A DNA stretch of 64,000 bases from Bacillota bacterium. Its GTDB lineage: Bacteria > Bacillota_I > Bacilli_A > RFN20 > CAG-826. Made by a program: the position numbers and the translations under genes. Below are positions 40,924 to 49,923 of this stretch, one piece after another. Position 1 is the stretch's first letter. Each line of letters opens with the position of its first letter. The notes beneath the pieces are model-generated. The model saw nothing but the letters and a program-made list of their open reading frames with translations. It did not search any database and had not been told where the DNA came from. Location: assembly GCA_023393065.1 (NCBI GenBank), contig JAEWMX010000006.1, positions 62,001-126,000 on the forward strand, given 5' to 3'.

Positions 40924-41586
40924 ATGATTGACAAAAACGAGAATAATCTCAAAGAAACGCAAGTTGATAGCGATCAAATACAAGATATAAATAGCAAGAA
41001 AAAAGGGCGGTTGATTTCTTATCTGCCAGCCCTTTTTATCGCTTTGATAACGATTAGCCTGCTTCTTTTGATTATTCTTGGAACGATTTTTGGCGGAGGC
41101 GCGAATCCAGAAAATCAGGAGCGGGCCTTACACAGCATTGAATTCACTGGAGAAATCGCCGCTTTTGATGAGAATTACACTTATGTCGCGACCGTCGATG
41201 AAGAACCCGTTTTTGTCATCGAACAAGGCTTTCGTTGGGATAGTTTGAAATCAGAAGTACATATTAATATACCATCCTATGAAGAGAGTGTGAGCGTCGA
41301 TATTGATTTTGGATTGTTCAATCTCAAAACATATGGCGATTCGGCATCCAATGGCGAGAACTATGTTTTTAAAGCCTATGATTCCACGAATAGTCTTTTG
41401 AACTCCAAGGCGTTAACGAATGCTCAAAACGACAGCCAAGGCCAAGTGGTATTTGAATACGAAAATATCAATTACATTTCAATTGTCTTCAATGAGCCGA
41501 TCACGACAATCGGCGAAGACACGACAAGCGGATACTTGTACTTAAAGAGTATATCTGTTCACGAAATTTTGAATTATTCAAAGTAG
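40924..41586 (+). CDS. Single-pass membrane protein with external domain, unknown function
   Basis: The 220-residue protein has a charged cytoplasmic tail (1-30), one membrane helix (about 33-58) and an outer domain of about 160 residues rich in Asn, Asp, Ser and Tyr with beta pattern. The family is not recognised. It converges with the DUF3810 gene and overlaps its end by 13 bp. It has a probable leaderless promoter. Confidence 0.62.
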   Translation: MIDKNENNLKETQVDSDQIQDINSKKKGRLISYLPALFIALITISLLLLIILGTIFGGGANPENQERALHSIEFTGEIAAFDENYTYVATVDEEPVFVIEQGFRWDSLKSEVHINIPSYEESVSVDIDFGLFNLKTYGDSASNGENYVFKAYDSTNSLLNSKALTNAQNDSQGQVVFEYENINYISIVFNEPITTIGEDTTSGYLYLKSISVHEILNYSK

Positions 41587-42725
41587 ATTGAAAAATATAG
41601 TTTTTGAAATGGCGAATACTCGCTGATGTAATAGACGGTATCGCCGGTTTCGGGATCGGTTGTTTCGCCGATATCGGGATTGTCGACATAAGAGGACACG
41701 CCTTCATTTCCGACGATCATGAGATAGAGGTTATTAAACCAAGTCGCTAAATCGTCGAGAAAATTATATTGTTTCCAGTAGTTGCGAGAATACTGGTAAT
41801 CGCCTTTGATCTCAGGACGTAGCGAATTCGATAATTCAGCGTATTTATCGTCATCTCCAACATAGTTGGCCAATGAGATGAGGCTATAAAAAGTCGTGAA
41901 GTAGCCCGAATAGCGAAGATAAGGGTTTTCACTGTTTAGAAGCACGCAAGCGGCAACCAAATTTGCATCTTGTTCGCGCATCGCACCCTTGGAGTGGGCA
42001 ATTTCGTGTGCCATCGTCGAGACGAGTTGCGAGTCCGGTGTGAGATAGTTGATGTTTGGCTCCGTCGTCGGAGCAAACGAAATACCTGTAATGTTAAATT
42101 CGCGAAATAAGAAAGAGAGAAACATCGGTTTGACATTTGGTGTGAAGTCCGTGAAGTAATCGGATTCCAGGCGGTCGAATTCAATCTTAAGCAGAACGCT
42201 CAATTCACGAATTGTATAAGGTTTTATAACACTTCCGCTCTCATTGAATTCAAGTTCGTCCGCACACGAATTAAAGTCGTTTAGAAAGTGCTCGATAATA
42301 GGGACGTAATCGGTATTTTCAACATCTTCTTGATACTGGGGAATGTCAACCGGATAACGGCCATAAGCAACACCGGCCGTTGAAAAATAATAAGCAAATG
42401 TCGAAGCGACAACAAGGATTAGAACAAGTGCTTTATTTAGTCCTAACAAACCTCTTTTTTTGCTTAAATCGATAATTATAAAAACGATGAGAACTATTAT
42501 CGTGACGCCGAAAAGAATAAAGAAAGCCTCGGCAATAGAAAACGGAATGAGGCTGATAAGAGGACCAATAGCTGATTGGATAAATCGATAGTAGGTCCGC
42601 GTCCAAAATTCAGAAGAAGAGGGAAACAAGCGAATAATAATCAGCGCAATAAACGCCAAAATAATGGCGATTAGAGCATAAATCTTCGCAAAAATGGCTT
42701 TTTTTAGCTGATCTTTTTCTATCAT
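41574..42725 (-). CDS. DUF3810-family membrane metalloprotease-like protein
   Basis: The 383-residue protein has three N-terminal membrane helices (about 10-115), then a domain with STMAHEIAHSKGAMREQDANLVA, a zinc peptidase HExxH site with the downstream Glu. This matches DUF3810. Substrate is unknown. The -10 TATAAT on the minus strand ends six bases before the ATG with no ribosome site. Confidence 0.78.
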   Translation of the reverse strand: MIEKDQLKKAIFAKIYALIAIILAFIALIIIRLFPSSSEFWTRTYYRFIQSAIGPLISLIPFSIAEAFFILFGVTIIVLIVFIIIDLSKKRGLLGLNKALVLILVVASTFAYYFSTAGVAYGRYPVDIPQYQEDVENTDYVPIIEHFLNDFNSCADELEFNESGSVIKPYTIRELSVLLKIEFDRLESDYFTDFTPNVKPMFLSFLFREFNITGISFAPTTEPNINYLTPDSQLVSTMAHEIAHSKGAMREQDANLVAACVLLNSENPYLRYSGYFTTFYSLISLANYVGDDDKYAELSNSLRPEIKGDYQYSRNYWKQYNFLDDLATWFNNLYLMIVGNEGVSSYVDNPDIGETTDPETGDTVYYISEYSPFQKLYFSIYFE

Positions 42726-42731
42726 GTGCTT

Positions 42732-42737
42732 ATTATA
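42732..42737 (-). promoter_or_regulatory. -10 of a leaderless promoter for the DUF3810 gene
   Basis: TATAAT on the minus strand, six bases before the ATG at 42725. No ribosome site lies between them. Confidence 0.5.
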
Positions 42738-42757
42738 TAATGACTTAGATAGATTAT

Positions 42758-43804
42758 CTATTTTCTCTTTTTCCCATCGCTTTTTGCCGTTTTTTCTTTT
42801 CTAGACATCAAATCGCGAACGGTGTCTTCAATCGTATTATAAAAAGGTCGGACTCGAAATCCCAATTCTCGAACGGCTAAAGCGTTTGAAAAGTTTGAAT
42901 TAGACACCAGCGTATCCATCGAGTAGGCGGTGAAAATAGGCGGCTGCCTTTTAATTTTCGACCATAGAGCGGCGAGGGGCGCAAACATTTTGACAAACCA
43001 GATTGGAAGAACGCTGCGAATTTTTCTTCGCCGCGATACGCGGCTGGCAATCTCGATAATCTCGTAAACCGTGTGATATTGTCCGGATAAGAGATAGCAT
43101 CTTCCTTCAACGCCACGGTCAGCTGCTTTTATTATTCCATCTGCGACATCGCGGACATCGACGATGTTATAGCCTCCTTTAACAACTGAAGTCAAAGAGC
43201 CGTCAAGATAATTATTTAAGACAGCCGTGAAGTGTCCATTCATCTCATCGTTGGGGCCAATGATTCCCGAAGGATGGACGATAATCCCTCTGAGACCTTC
43301 TTTGACCGCATCCAATACATATTGGCTCGCTTCGGCTTTTGTCTTTGCGTAAAAGCCATTGACTTCTTCGGGACTAAAATGGTCCTGTTCGGTAATCACT
43401 TTTTTCTTTGATAATTCCTTAAGGGCGTGGACGCTGGAGACATAGATAAATTTCTCAACATTGCGCTTTTTTGCAATGTCGGTGATGTTTTTCGTACCGG
43501 TGACATTCACATCATAGACGAGTTGATTAAACGAGCTTTCGACCGTGATGATTCCCGCGCAATGAATGACTATTTGCGTCGCCTCTTCAGATTTAAAAGA
43601 TAAGAAATTTTCGACATCCTCGTATTTGCGGATATCTCCTTCGACAAAGTATATTTCGCCTTGTTTTTGGTTTTCAAACTCACGTTTTTTATCGTGAGGT
43701 AAAATGAAGGCGACGATCGTTTTCTTAAGCCCCAGCAAAAGGTTGACGATCGTGCGGCCGAGGTGCCCGGTCGCACCGGTGATATAGTAAATAATATTTT
43801 TCAT
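42758..43804 (-). CDS. NAD-dependent epimerase/dehydratase (extended SDR)
   Basis: The 348-residue protein starts at the ATG with AAGGAGG five bases upstream; an earlier in-frame ATG (43873) is rejected. TGATGHLG at 8-15 is the Rossmann Gly motif. HALKEL and GFYAKTKAEAS contain the YxxxK catalytic pair, and HPSGIIGPND is typical of dihydroflavonol-reductase-like SDRs. It probably reduces an aldehyde or ketone in lipid or sugar metabolism. It is divergent from coaD. Confidence 0.8.
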   Translation of the reverse strand: MKNIIYYITGATGHLGRTIVNLLLGLKKTIVAFILPHDKKREFENQKQGEIYFVEGDIRKYEDVENFLSFKSEEATQIVIHCAGIITVESSFNQLVYDVNVTGTKNITDIAKKRNVEKFIYVSSVHALKELSKKKVITEQDHFSPEEVNGFYAKTKAEASQYVLDAVKEGLRGIIVHPSGIIGPNDEMNGHFTAVLNNYLDGSLTSVVKGGYNIVDVRDVADGIIKAADRGVEGRCYLLSGQYHTVYEIIEIASRVSRRRKIRSVLPIWFVKMFAPLAALWSKIKRQPPIFTAYSMDTLVSNSNFSNALAVRELGFRVRPFYNTIEDTVRDLMSRKEKTAKSDGKKRK

Positions 43805-43915
43805 AAATACACCTCCTTCTTTATTATGGAATAAAAAAGAAATAATATGCAAATAATCGAAGTTGCGCGCCAAGAAAAAATAGTATTGTTATTAACTAAC
43901 AACTGTCGAGTATGT

Positions 43916-43921
43916 TAATAT
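43916..43921 (+). promoter_or_regulatory. Extended -10 of a leaderless promoter for coaD
   Basis: TGT-TAATAT ends six bases before the ATG at 43928. A weak TTAACT -35 lies at 43892-43897. Confidence 0.5.
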
Positions 43922-43927
43922 ATTGAT

Positions 43928-44416
43928 ATGATTAAAAAAGCAATTTATCCTGGTTCGTTTGACCCCGTGTCTAACGGCCACATCGATATTATCGAGCGCA
44001 TCTCGCGGCTTTTTGAGCGCGTGTTCGTGGTCGTGGCAGTCAATCCCAATAAGAACTATATATTTACGGCCGATGAACGCGTAGAAATGCTGCAAAAAGC
44101 GACGCGCCACCTCTTAAATGTGAGCGTTGAAAAAAGCGATCAGATCCTCGTCGATTATGTTCGTCAAAAAGGCGAAGGCGTCATTATTCGCGGCGTGCGC
44201 AACGTCAACGACTATCAAAACGAAATTACGATGTATCAATTCAATCACACGAGCGATCCAAATATCGAGACGCTGATCATGTTCCCTTCTAGTCACAATC
44301 TCTTTATCTCCGCTTCTTACATAAAAGAATTAGCTCTTTTTAATGCCGATATTTCGCCATATGTCCCAAAGGGACTCGCTGATTTTATCTCTCAAAAAAT
44401 TCGCGAAAGAAAATAA
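43928..44416 (+). CDS. coaD: Phosphopantetheine adenylyltransferase
   Basis: The 162-residue protein has YPGSFDPVSNGHIDII near residue 7 (the nucleotidyltransferase HxGH motif, here NGHID), VAVNPNKNYIFTADERVEML and VIIRGVRNVNDYQNE. The C-terminal SSHNLFISASYIKELALFNADISPYVPKG is the ISSS-like motif. It makes dephospho-CoA from 4'-phosphopantetheine and ATP in CoA synthesis. The second motif has ISASYIKE instead of ISSSLVKE. No Shine-Dalgarno sequence precedes the ATG. Confidence 0.93.
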   Translation: MIKKAIYPGSFDPVSNGHIDIIERISRLFERVFVVVAVNPNKNYIFTADERVEMLQKATRHLLNVSVEKSDQILVDYVRQKGEGVIIRGVRNVNDYQNEITMYQFNHTSDPNIETLIMFPSSHNLFISASYIKELALFNADISPYVPKGLADFISQKIRERK

Positions 44417-44492
44417 GAATAAACTTGAGCTCTAATCATTTTTTTAGCATTTTTAATAATTCGATTTATAAATAGGAAAAGGGGGTGTTGAT

Positions 44493-45407
44493 ATGTTCAT
44501 CTTTCGACCATCGCTAAAAATCTTTAAGCGCAGTCTTGACTTATACGAATATAAACGGATACGCAAGACCAAACCTTTTGCCGAAATAAGCGGATGGAAA
44601 GACATTCCTTATATCGCCGATAATAATGTCGAACACCTCCTCGATATTTATCATCCTGTCGGCCCGCGAAACAATCACCTCATCCTCGATATTCACGGAG
44701 GCTCTTATGCCTTTGGCTTCAAAGGTCTAAATTACATCTTCAATTCGTATTTCGTCGCCAAAGGCTTCTCTGTTGTCGCAATCAATTACACCCTCGTCAA
44801 AAAAGGTACGAGCATCTACGAGCAAGTTCTCGACATTTTCGCGGCTCTTAATTTTCTTGAAGCGAACAAGGAAAAATACGACTTGCCCTTAGATAACTTT
44901 ATCCTCTTGGGCGATTCGGCGGGTGGTCATCTAGCTCTCTTGACTGATTTGATATTTAAATCAAAAGAAGCGCAGGATTACTACGGCATCAAACGCCTTC
45001 CCGACATTAAAATCAAATGTGTTGCCACTAATTGTGGAGTCTATGATTTTGAGGAAGTCGTCGAATATGCCAAGCGCGTTATTCACAAGTCGGCTATGCC
45101 GTATTTATTCTCAAATAGATACCTCGAAAGAGACTTTTTGAAAATGAACAATCCGGCTTATTACATAAGAAAAGTTAAACCTGATCCCGTTTTTGTCTCT
45201 TCTTGCCATTACGACTTTCTTAAGAAGCACAGCTTTATGCTTCGCGATGAGCTTCTGAGGCAGGCGTTGACCCACCATTATGAATTTGAACCTTCTCTCG
45301 ATATCAAAATCGGCCATGTTTACAATCTCGTCTTGCCGGATAGCAAACAAGGCAAGCGCACCAACGATGCGATGGCCGAATTTTTCCTTCGCGATTTCTC
45401 GAAATAA
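44493..45407 (+). CDS. Alpha/beta hydrolase (BD-FAE/esterase type)
   Basis: The 304-residue protein has LDIHGGSYAFGFKG near 64 (oxyanion hole HGG), LLGDSAGGHLALL near 148 (nucleophile), SSCHYDFLKKHS (catalytic Asp) and KIGHVYNLV (catalytic His). It is a soluble carboxylesterase. GGGGG precedes the ATG. It is unlike the HSL-type enzyme at 35600 in sequence. An IR at 45419-45435 (AATTTTCA-T-TGAAAATT) follows its stop. Confidence 0.8.
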   Translation: MFIFRPSLKIFKRSLDLYEYKRIRKTKPFAEISGWKDIPYIADNNVEHLLDIYHPVGPRNNHLILDIHGGSYAFGFKGLNYIFNSYFVAKGFSVVAINYTLVKKGTSIYEQVLDIFAALNFLEANKEKYDLPLDNFILLGDSAGGHLALLTDLIFKSKEAQDYYGIKRLPDIKIKCVATNCGVYDFEEVVEYAKRVIHKSAMPYLFSNRYLERDFLKMNNPAYYIRKVKPDPVFVSSCHYDFLKKHSFMLRDELLRQALTHHYEFEPSLDIKIGHVYNLVLPDSKQGKRTNDAMAEFFLRDFSK

Positions 45408-45418
45408 TTACGTTTTAT

Positions 45419-45435
45419 AATTTTCATTGAAAATT
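45419..45435. repeat. Inverted repeat between the esterase and the polyamine operon
   Basis: AATTTTCA-T-TGAAAATT, perfect 8-bp arms. It could be a weak terminator of the esterase (T-rich tail ACTTTT) or an operator upstream of the polyamine gene. Confidence 0.4.
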
Positions 45436-45481
45436 ACTTTTGGTTGCGCGCATAACGAAGATAATATAAGATTTATGTGCT

Positions 45482-48091
45482 ATGAAATTAAACCAAAACC
45501 AAACGCCGTTTCTCGATGCCTTAGTCAAATACGTCAATGAAAATATATCCCCTTTTGATGTTCCCGGACACCATATGGGCAATGTCGAAAATCGCTTAAA
45601 AGATTTTTTAGGCACGAAAACTTTTCGTAGCGACGTCAATGCCCCTATCGGTCTCGATTCCCTTCAACATCCGACTGGGGTCATCGCTCAAGCCCAAGAG
45701 TTGATGGCTGATTTTACAGGCGCTGACCACAGTTACTTTTTAGTTAATGGCACGACCAGCGGCATCATCGCGATGATTATGTCGGTTTGCAAAGCCGACG
45801 ACAAAATTATCTTACCGCGCAATGTCCACAAATCGATTATCAGCGCTTTGGTGTTATCGGGTTCGATTCCGATTTATGTAATGCCAAAAATTGATCGGCA
45901 ATTAGAAATCGCCAACCAGCCGAGTCTCGAGGACTACAAGCGAGCGATTCTCCGCTATCCGAGCGCCAAGGCCATATTGGTAATCAACCCCACTTATTTT
46001 GGTGCGGTGAGCGATCTTCGCGAAATAACCGCTTTTGCCCACGCCCACAACGTGACTGTCTTAGTTGACGAAGCTCACGGGGCGCATTATTACTTTAGTA
46101 AAAACGGACCACTCTCGGCGATGGCCTGCGGTGCCGATCTCGCCAGCGTCTCCTTTCACAAAACGGGCGGATCCTTGACTCAATCAAGCGTTCTTCTTTT
46201 AAAAGGCGATCGCGTTTCGCCCAGCGAAGTTCAAAAATCATTGAGTATCATCAACACGACATCGCCATCGAATATTCTAATCGCCAGCATCGATGCCGCT
46301 CGCCACTTCGCCGCGACCAAAGGCCAAGAAGCGATGGATCAAGTTCTTGAATTAGCGCAACATGCCCGCGAGCAAATTTCGAAAATTAAAGGATTTATTC
46401 CCCGCGGCCGTGAGCACTTTTTACAAAAAGGCTGTTTTGATTATGACGAGACCAAGTTGGTAATTGAACTTGATCATCTCGATTTGAGCGGCTTTGACCT
46501 CTACTATCTCCTTAAGGAGAAGTATCAGATTCAAGTCGAATTGGCCGAGACATATGTCGTTCTTGGAATTTTGGCCATCGGCACCAAAAAAGAACACCTC
46601 AAGCATTTATTCTCCGCTCTAAAAGATATTAGTCGCGAGCATTATAATCGCAAAATTACTTATCCTCGCCACTCTTTTAGCGTCGGGTTCCCCTATCTTC
46701 TCGTTCGCCCTCGCTCGGCGTTTTACGCACCGAGCAAGCGAATCCCAATTATTGATGCCGCCAACGAAATATCAAAGGAATCAATCATGATTTATCCACC
46801 CGGAATCCCCTTAATTATTCCCGGTGAGATTTTTACCAACGACCTGATTGAGAGAATCAAAACATATAAGCAGACAGGAATCACGATGATCAGCGATTAT
46901 AGCGACGGCACCGTAAATGTGATTGATAAAGAGCATTGGAATCGCTTCTCTTCTTATCAGAAAGCATATCAAGACTATTCCACAAAACGCATCACGACAC
47001 CACATAACGACGGCTATTCCATGCCTTTTGAGGGCGATGCCCATCAGGCGACATTCGTCCTTCTTCCTTTCCGCAAAGATACATGGCGCGAGGGAGCCAA
47101 ACCTGCTCGCGAAGCATATAAAGATGTGATTCGCGCTATCGCTCATTTCGAGCCGGTCATCGTCGGTATTCATCCAACTATTTACGATGTCGCTGCGGGT
47201 GAATTTTCGAATATTGACAATGTGAATATCATCAAAATTAAATACAACGATGCCTGGGCTCGCGACAACGCGCCAATCTTTGTCAAGAAAGGCGCGAAAG
47301 TTCGCTCCGTTGATTTCCGTTTTAATGCCTGGAGCGGCGATGAAGGCGGACTATATTCCAATTACTTCGACGACGATCGGCTCGCTAGCGTCTTGTCAAA
47401 GAAGCTGAACATCAGCAGTTATTATATCGAGGATTTTGTTCTGGAGGGCGGAAGCATCCATGTCGATGGTCAAGGCACATGTCTTGTCACGGAAGCATGC
47501 CTTCTTTCCAAAGGCAGGAATCCCCACCTTAGCAAACAAGAAATTGAAGAGACGCTAAAAACCAATCTCGGCATCGGCAAAGTCATATGGCTTAAAAATG
47601 GCATTTATCAAGATGAGACGAGCGAACACGTCGATAACATGGCTTGTTTTGTCCGCCCGGGCGTGATTGCGCTAGCGTGGACCACGGATCGCAGCGACCC
47701 CCAATACAAGTATTCGCAAGATGCATATCGAGTTCTCAAGAATGAAACGGATGCCAATGGAAATCCGCTCACCATCGTCAAAGTTCGCTTGCCCAAACCA
47801 ATGTACATGAGCAAGGACGAAGCAAAAGGTATTCGCGGTTCTCGATCAAACGCCAAAAAGCGCGAGCCAAACATGCGCTTGGCAGCATCTTACATCAATT
47901 ACTATCAAGGCAAAGATTTTGTCATCCTTCCCGCCTTTGGCGTCAAGGAAGACAAGGCGGCTTACGACCAATTCGTGGAGCTTTATCCTGACAAAAAAGT
48001 TGTGCAAGTCAATTCTCGCGAGATACTTCTCGGGGGCGGTAACATCCACTGCATAACAATGCAAATACCTGAAGCGAAAAAAGGAGAATGA
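45482..48091 (+). CDS. Fusion: arginine/ornithine/lysine-type decarboxylase plus agmatine deiminase
   Basis: The 869-residue protein holds two complete enzymes. Residues 1 to about 490 are an aliphatic amino acid decarboxylase of the SpeA2/Cad fold: VPGHHMG, VDEAHGAHYYFS, and SFHKTGGSLTQSS with the PLP Lys at 227. Residues from about 505 are an agmatine deiminase: WARDNAP at 592-598, EGGSIHVDGQGTCLVTEA from 655 (His660), and GGGNIHC near the end with the catalytic Cys at 857. The predicted route is arginine to agmatine to N-carbamoylputrescine in one polypeptide. The coupled next gene completes putrescine synthesis. No stop or frameshift lies between the domains, so the fusion is real in this sequence. 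Decarboxylase specificity for arginine is inferred from the deiminase partner. Confidence 0.88.
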   Translation: MKLNQNQTPFLDALVKYVNENISPFDVPGHHMGNVENRLKDFLGTKTFRSDVNAPIGLDSLQHPTGVIAQAQELMADFTGADHSYFLVNGTTSGIIAMIMSVCKADDKIILPRNVHKSIISALVLSGSIPIYVMPKIDRQLEIANQPSLEDYKRAILRYPSAKAILVINPTYFGAVSDLREITAFAHAHNVTVLVDEAHGAHYYFSKNGPLSAMACGADLASVSFHKTGGSLTQSSVLLLKGDRVSPSEVQKSLSIINTTSPSNILIASIDAARHFAATKGQEAMDQVLELAQHAREQISKIKGFIPRGREHFLQKGCFDYDETKLVIELDHLDLSGFDLYYLLKEKYQIQVELAETYVVLGILAIGTKKEHLKHLFSALKDISREHYNRKITYPRHSFSVGFPYLLVRPRSAFYAPSKRIPIIDAANEISKESIMIYPPGIPLIIPGEIFTNDLIERIKTYKQTGITMISDYSDGTVNVIDKEHWNRFSSYQKAYQDYSTKRITTPHNDGYSMPFEGDAHQATFVLLPFRKDTWREGAKPAREAYKDVIRAIAHFEPVIVGIHPTIYDVAAGEFSNIDNVNIIKIKYNDAWARDNAPIFVKKGAKVRSVDFRFNAWSGDEGGLYSNYFDDDRLASVLSKKLNISSYYIEDFVLEGGSIHVDGQGTCLVTEACLLSKGRNPHLSKQEIEETLKTNLGIGKVIWLKNGIYQDETSEHVDNMACFVRPGVIALAWTTDRSDPQYKYSQDAYRVLKNETDANGNPLTIVKVRLPKPMYMSKDEAKGIRGSRSNAKKREPNMRLAASYINYYQGKDFVILPAFGVKEDKAAYDQFVELYPDKKVVQVNSREILLGGGNIHCITMQIPEAKKGE

Positions 48092-48096
48092 CGAAT

Positions 48097-48957
48097 ATGA
48101 AAGTTGCCATAACCCAGTTTAAAATGTCGTGGAATATTGAAGAAAACCTCTCAAAAGCTGAACAAATGGTTCGAAAAGCAGCACAAAAAGGCGCGCAAAT
48201 AATTCTTCTTCCTGAACTTTTCAAAACTCCGTATTTTTGCCAAAAGGAAAATTATGACTACTTCGACTTAGCGGAAGAAAGCGAATCCTCACCGACGATT
48301 TCGCGCTTTCAGAAATTGGCCGCAGAACTGAATGTCGTCTTGCCAATATCCTTTTTTGAAAAATCCGGCAATGTCCATTTTAACTCTTTAGTCATGATTG
48401 ATTCCGACGGCAAGAATCTAGGCTTATATCGCAAGTCGCACATTCCGACTGGAGAATGTTATGAGGAAAAATTTTATTTTTCGCCAGGCGACACCGGCTT
48501 CAAAGTATTTAAAACAAAATGCGGGCGAATCGGAGTCGGCATTTGCTGGGACCAATGGTTTCCGGAAGTGGCGCGAAGCCTCGCCTTGCTCGGAGCCCAA
48601 CTTATCGTCTATCCAACCGCAATCGGAAGCGAGCCGGTTCTCCCTAAAGATTCCAAAGATCACTGGCAGAATACTATGCGTGGGCATGCAGCGGCCAATA
48701 TCATTCCGGTCTTAGCTTCAAACCGCATCGGAACCGAATCTGATAAGGACTCGGCCATGACCTTTTTTGGCAGTAGTTTTATCGCTGATGAAGATGGCAA
48801 TATCGCCGTCGAGTTGTCGCGCGATGAAGAAAATATTGCCATTGCCGAATTCGATTTGAAGAGCATTGACAAAAAGCGTATCTCTTGGGGCGTCTTTCGC
48901 GATCGCCGCCCGGATTTATATGGAAGCATCATCAATTTTGATGATTCAAAGAAGTAA
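48097..48957 (+). CDS. aguB: N-carbamoylputrescine amidase
   Basis: The 286-residue nitrilase-superfamily enzyme has the triad Glu40 (LPELFKTPYFC), Lys113 (YRKSHIPTG) and Cys150 (GVGICWDQWFPE). PYFCQ and the CWDQWFPE context are typical of the plant/bacterial AguB type. It hydrolyses N-carbamoylputrescine to putrescine, CO2 and ammonia. It directly follows the decarboxylase-deiminase fusion. The ATG at 48097 is chosen because AGGAG is ten bases upstream; an ATG at 48088 overlaps the stop codon of the fusion and is also possible. Confidence 0.92.
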   Translation: MKVAITQFKMSWNIEENLSKAEQMVRKAAQKGAQIILLPELFKTPYFCQKENYDYFDLAEESESSPTISRFQKLAAELNVVLPISFFEKSGNVHFNSLVMIDSDGKNLGLYRKSHIPTGECYEEKFYFSPGDTGFKVFKTKCGRIGVGICWDQWFPEVARSLALLGAQLIVYPTAIGSEPVLPKDSKDHWQNTMRGHAAANIIPVLASNRIGTESDKDSAMTFFGSSFIADEDGNIAVELSRDEENIAIAEFDLKSIDKKRISWGVFRDRRPDLYGSIINFDDSKK

Positions 48958-48962
48958 CTGAC

Positions 48963-49406
48963 ATGGGCATTCACGCCTTTTTAGCCGGTGCAAATGCCGT
49001 CTGCTTTCTTAAAAACAAACATAAGTACGCGATGATTTGCGCATGGGCGACAATGATTGATTACGATGTTGTGGGACTCCTGATTGGCGAGCAGAGCGTC
49101 ACTGGCAAAAACTTGGAAGTAGGAATGATGATTGGCGTATCTGCCCTCAGCAAAGAACAAAAAGACATCGCCATCACTTTCGGCAATAATCACAGCGATG
49201 AAGTAGATAAATTTGCGAATGTTCCTCATGAAATCGATGAGAGCGCCATTCTTATTAAAAACGCCAAAAACAATCTCGTGTGCAAAATTGAAAATATTAT
49301 GCGTTTGAACGCCGAAAACGACGATTTATTTGTCGTCGCTAAATTCGTGAGAACGAAAGAGGATAAAGCAAAAGATTTTCTTGAGGCTGAAGAAGTTTTT
49401 CGCTAA
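48963..49406 (+). CDS. Flavin reductase-like (FMN-binding split-barrel) protein
   Basis: The 147-residue protein starts GIHAFLAGANAVCFLKNKHKYAMICAWATMIDYDVVGLLIGEQSVTGKNL, which fits the flavin reductase/flavoredoxin-type FMN-binding barrel. It is shorter than typical (about 165-200). It lies 5 bp after aguB and may be in that operon. It overlaps the convergent regulator gene by 4 bp. The flavin role is a family inference. Confidence 0.6.
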   Translation: MGIHAFLAGANAVCFLKNKHKYAMICAWATMIDYDVVGLLIGEQSVTGKNLEVGMMIGVSALSKEQKDIAITFGNNHSDEVDKFANVPHEIDESAILIKNAKNNLVCKIENIMRLNAENDDLFVVAKFVRTKEDKAKDFLEAEEVFR

Positions 49407-49777
49407 TGGTTTTTGTCTTTAATCAGGGCTTCGATTTTTTTAAAGGTTTCTTCTGACAATACATGCTCGATCAAGCAGCAGTCGCGATCGGCATTTTTTT
49501 CTGAGACGCCAAGACTAAGCAAATATTTCTTTAAAGTCGTGTGGCGGTGGTAGACCCTTTTGGCGATCCTTTTCCCTGCCGGAGTGAATTCGATTTCTGA
49601 ATAGGGCGTCTTGTTGATGAAACCTAAACGCAGGAGTTCGTGTGTGGCTTTGTTGACGGCGGGACGAGAGACATTGAGCAAGCGTGAAACACGAGCAGAT
49701 TCCAAGGGTTCTTTATTTTTATAAAGAATATAGAATGCCTCCAAGTAATCTTCGATTGCTTTGCTCGTTTTTTTCAT
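49403..49777 (-). CDS. DtxR/MntR-family metal-dependent repressor
   Basis: The 124-residue protein has the winged helix EDYLEAFYILYKNKEPLESARVSRLLNVSRPAVNKATHELLRLGFINKTPYSEIEFTPAGKRIA, then the metal-binding and dimerisation part with HRHTTLKKYLLSLGVSEKNADRDCCLIEHVLSEET. The family binds Fe(II) or Mn(II) via His, Glu and Asp or Cys residues present here; the adjacent CC (about 101-102) fits one such site. It is divergent from feoA, with a shared operator, so it is most likely the iron regulator of feoAB. It lacks an SH3-like domain, like MntR. Confidence 0.85.
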   Translation of the reverse strand: MKKTSKAIEDYLEAFYILYKNKEPLESARVSRLLNVSRPAVNKATHELLRLGFINKTPYSEIEFTPAGKRIAKRVYHRHTTLKKYLLSLGVSEKNADRDCCLIEHVLSEETFKKIEALIKDKNH

Positions 49778-49803
49778 ATGAGAATTCCTATGTAAACGCT
49801 ACC

Positions 49804-49832
49804 ATTATAGCACTAGTAAAAAGCGAATACAA
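49804..49832 (-). promoter_or_regulatory. Promoter of the DtxR-family gene
   Basis: On the minus strand TTGTAT (49832-49827), 17 bases, TATAAT (49809-49804). Confidence 0.65.
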
Positions 49833-49837
49833 AAAAA

Positions 49838-49853
49838 GTTAACCAAGGTTTAC
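49838..49853. promoter_or_regulatory. Candidate DtxR-family operator between divergent promoters
   Basis: GTTAACC-AA-GGTTTAC is a near-perfect 7-bp-arm inverted repeat (one mismatch) that resembles IdeR/DtxR-type boxes. It sits between the two -35 elements (49827-49832 and 49862-49867). Confidence 0.6.
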
Positions 49854-49861
49854 AATTCAGG

Positions 49862-49890
49862 TTGACTTAGCCATTTTGGCAACTTAATAT
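49862..49890 (+). promoter_or_regulatory. Promoter of feoA-feoB
   Basis: TTGACT (49862-49867), 17 bases, TAATAT (49885-49890). Confidence 0.65.
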
Positions 49891-49923
49891 ATATGCAGCC
49901 ATTAATCATGGTCGAGAAATCCA

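Noticed and set aside
45482..48091. Fusion as an artefact of a missed stop codon
   Set aside because: The frame is open throughout, with no stop, and both catalytic sets are intact; only an assembly join could still explain it.
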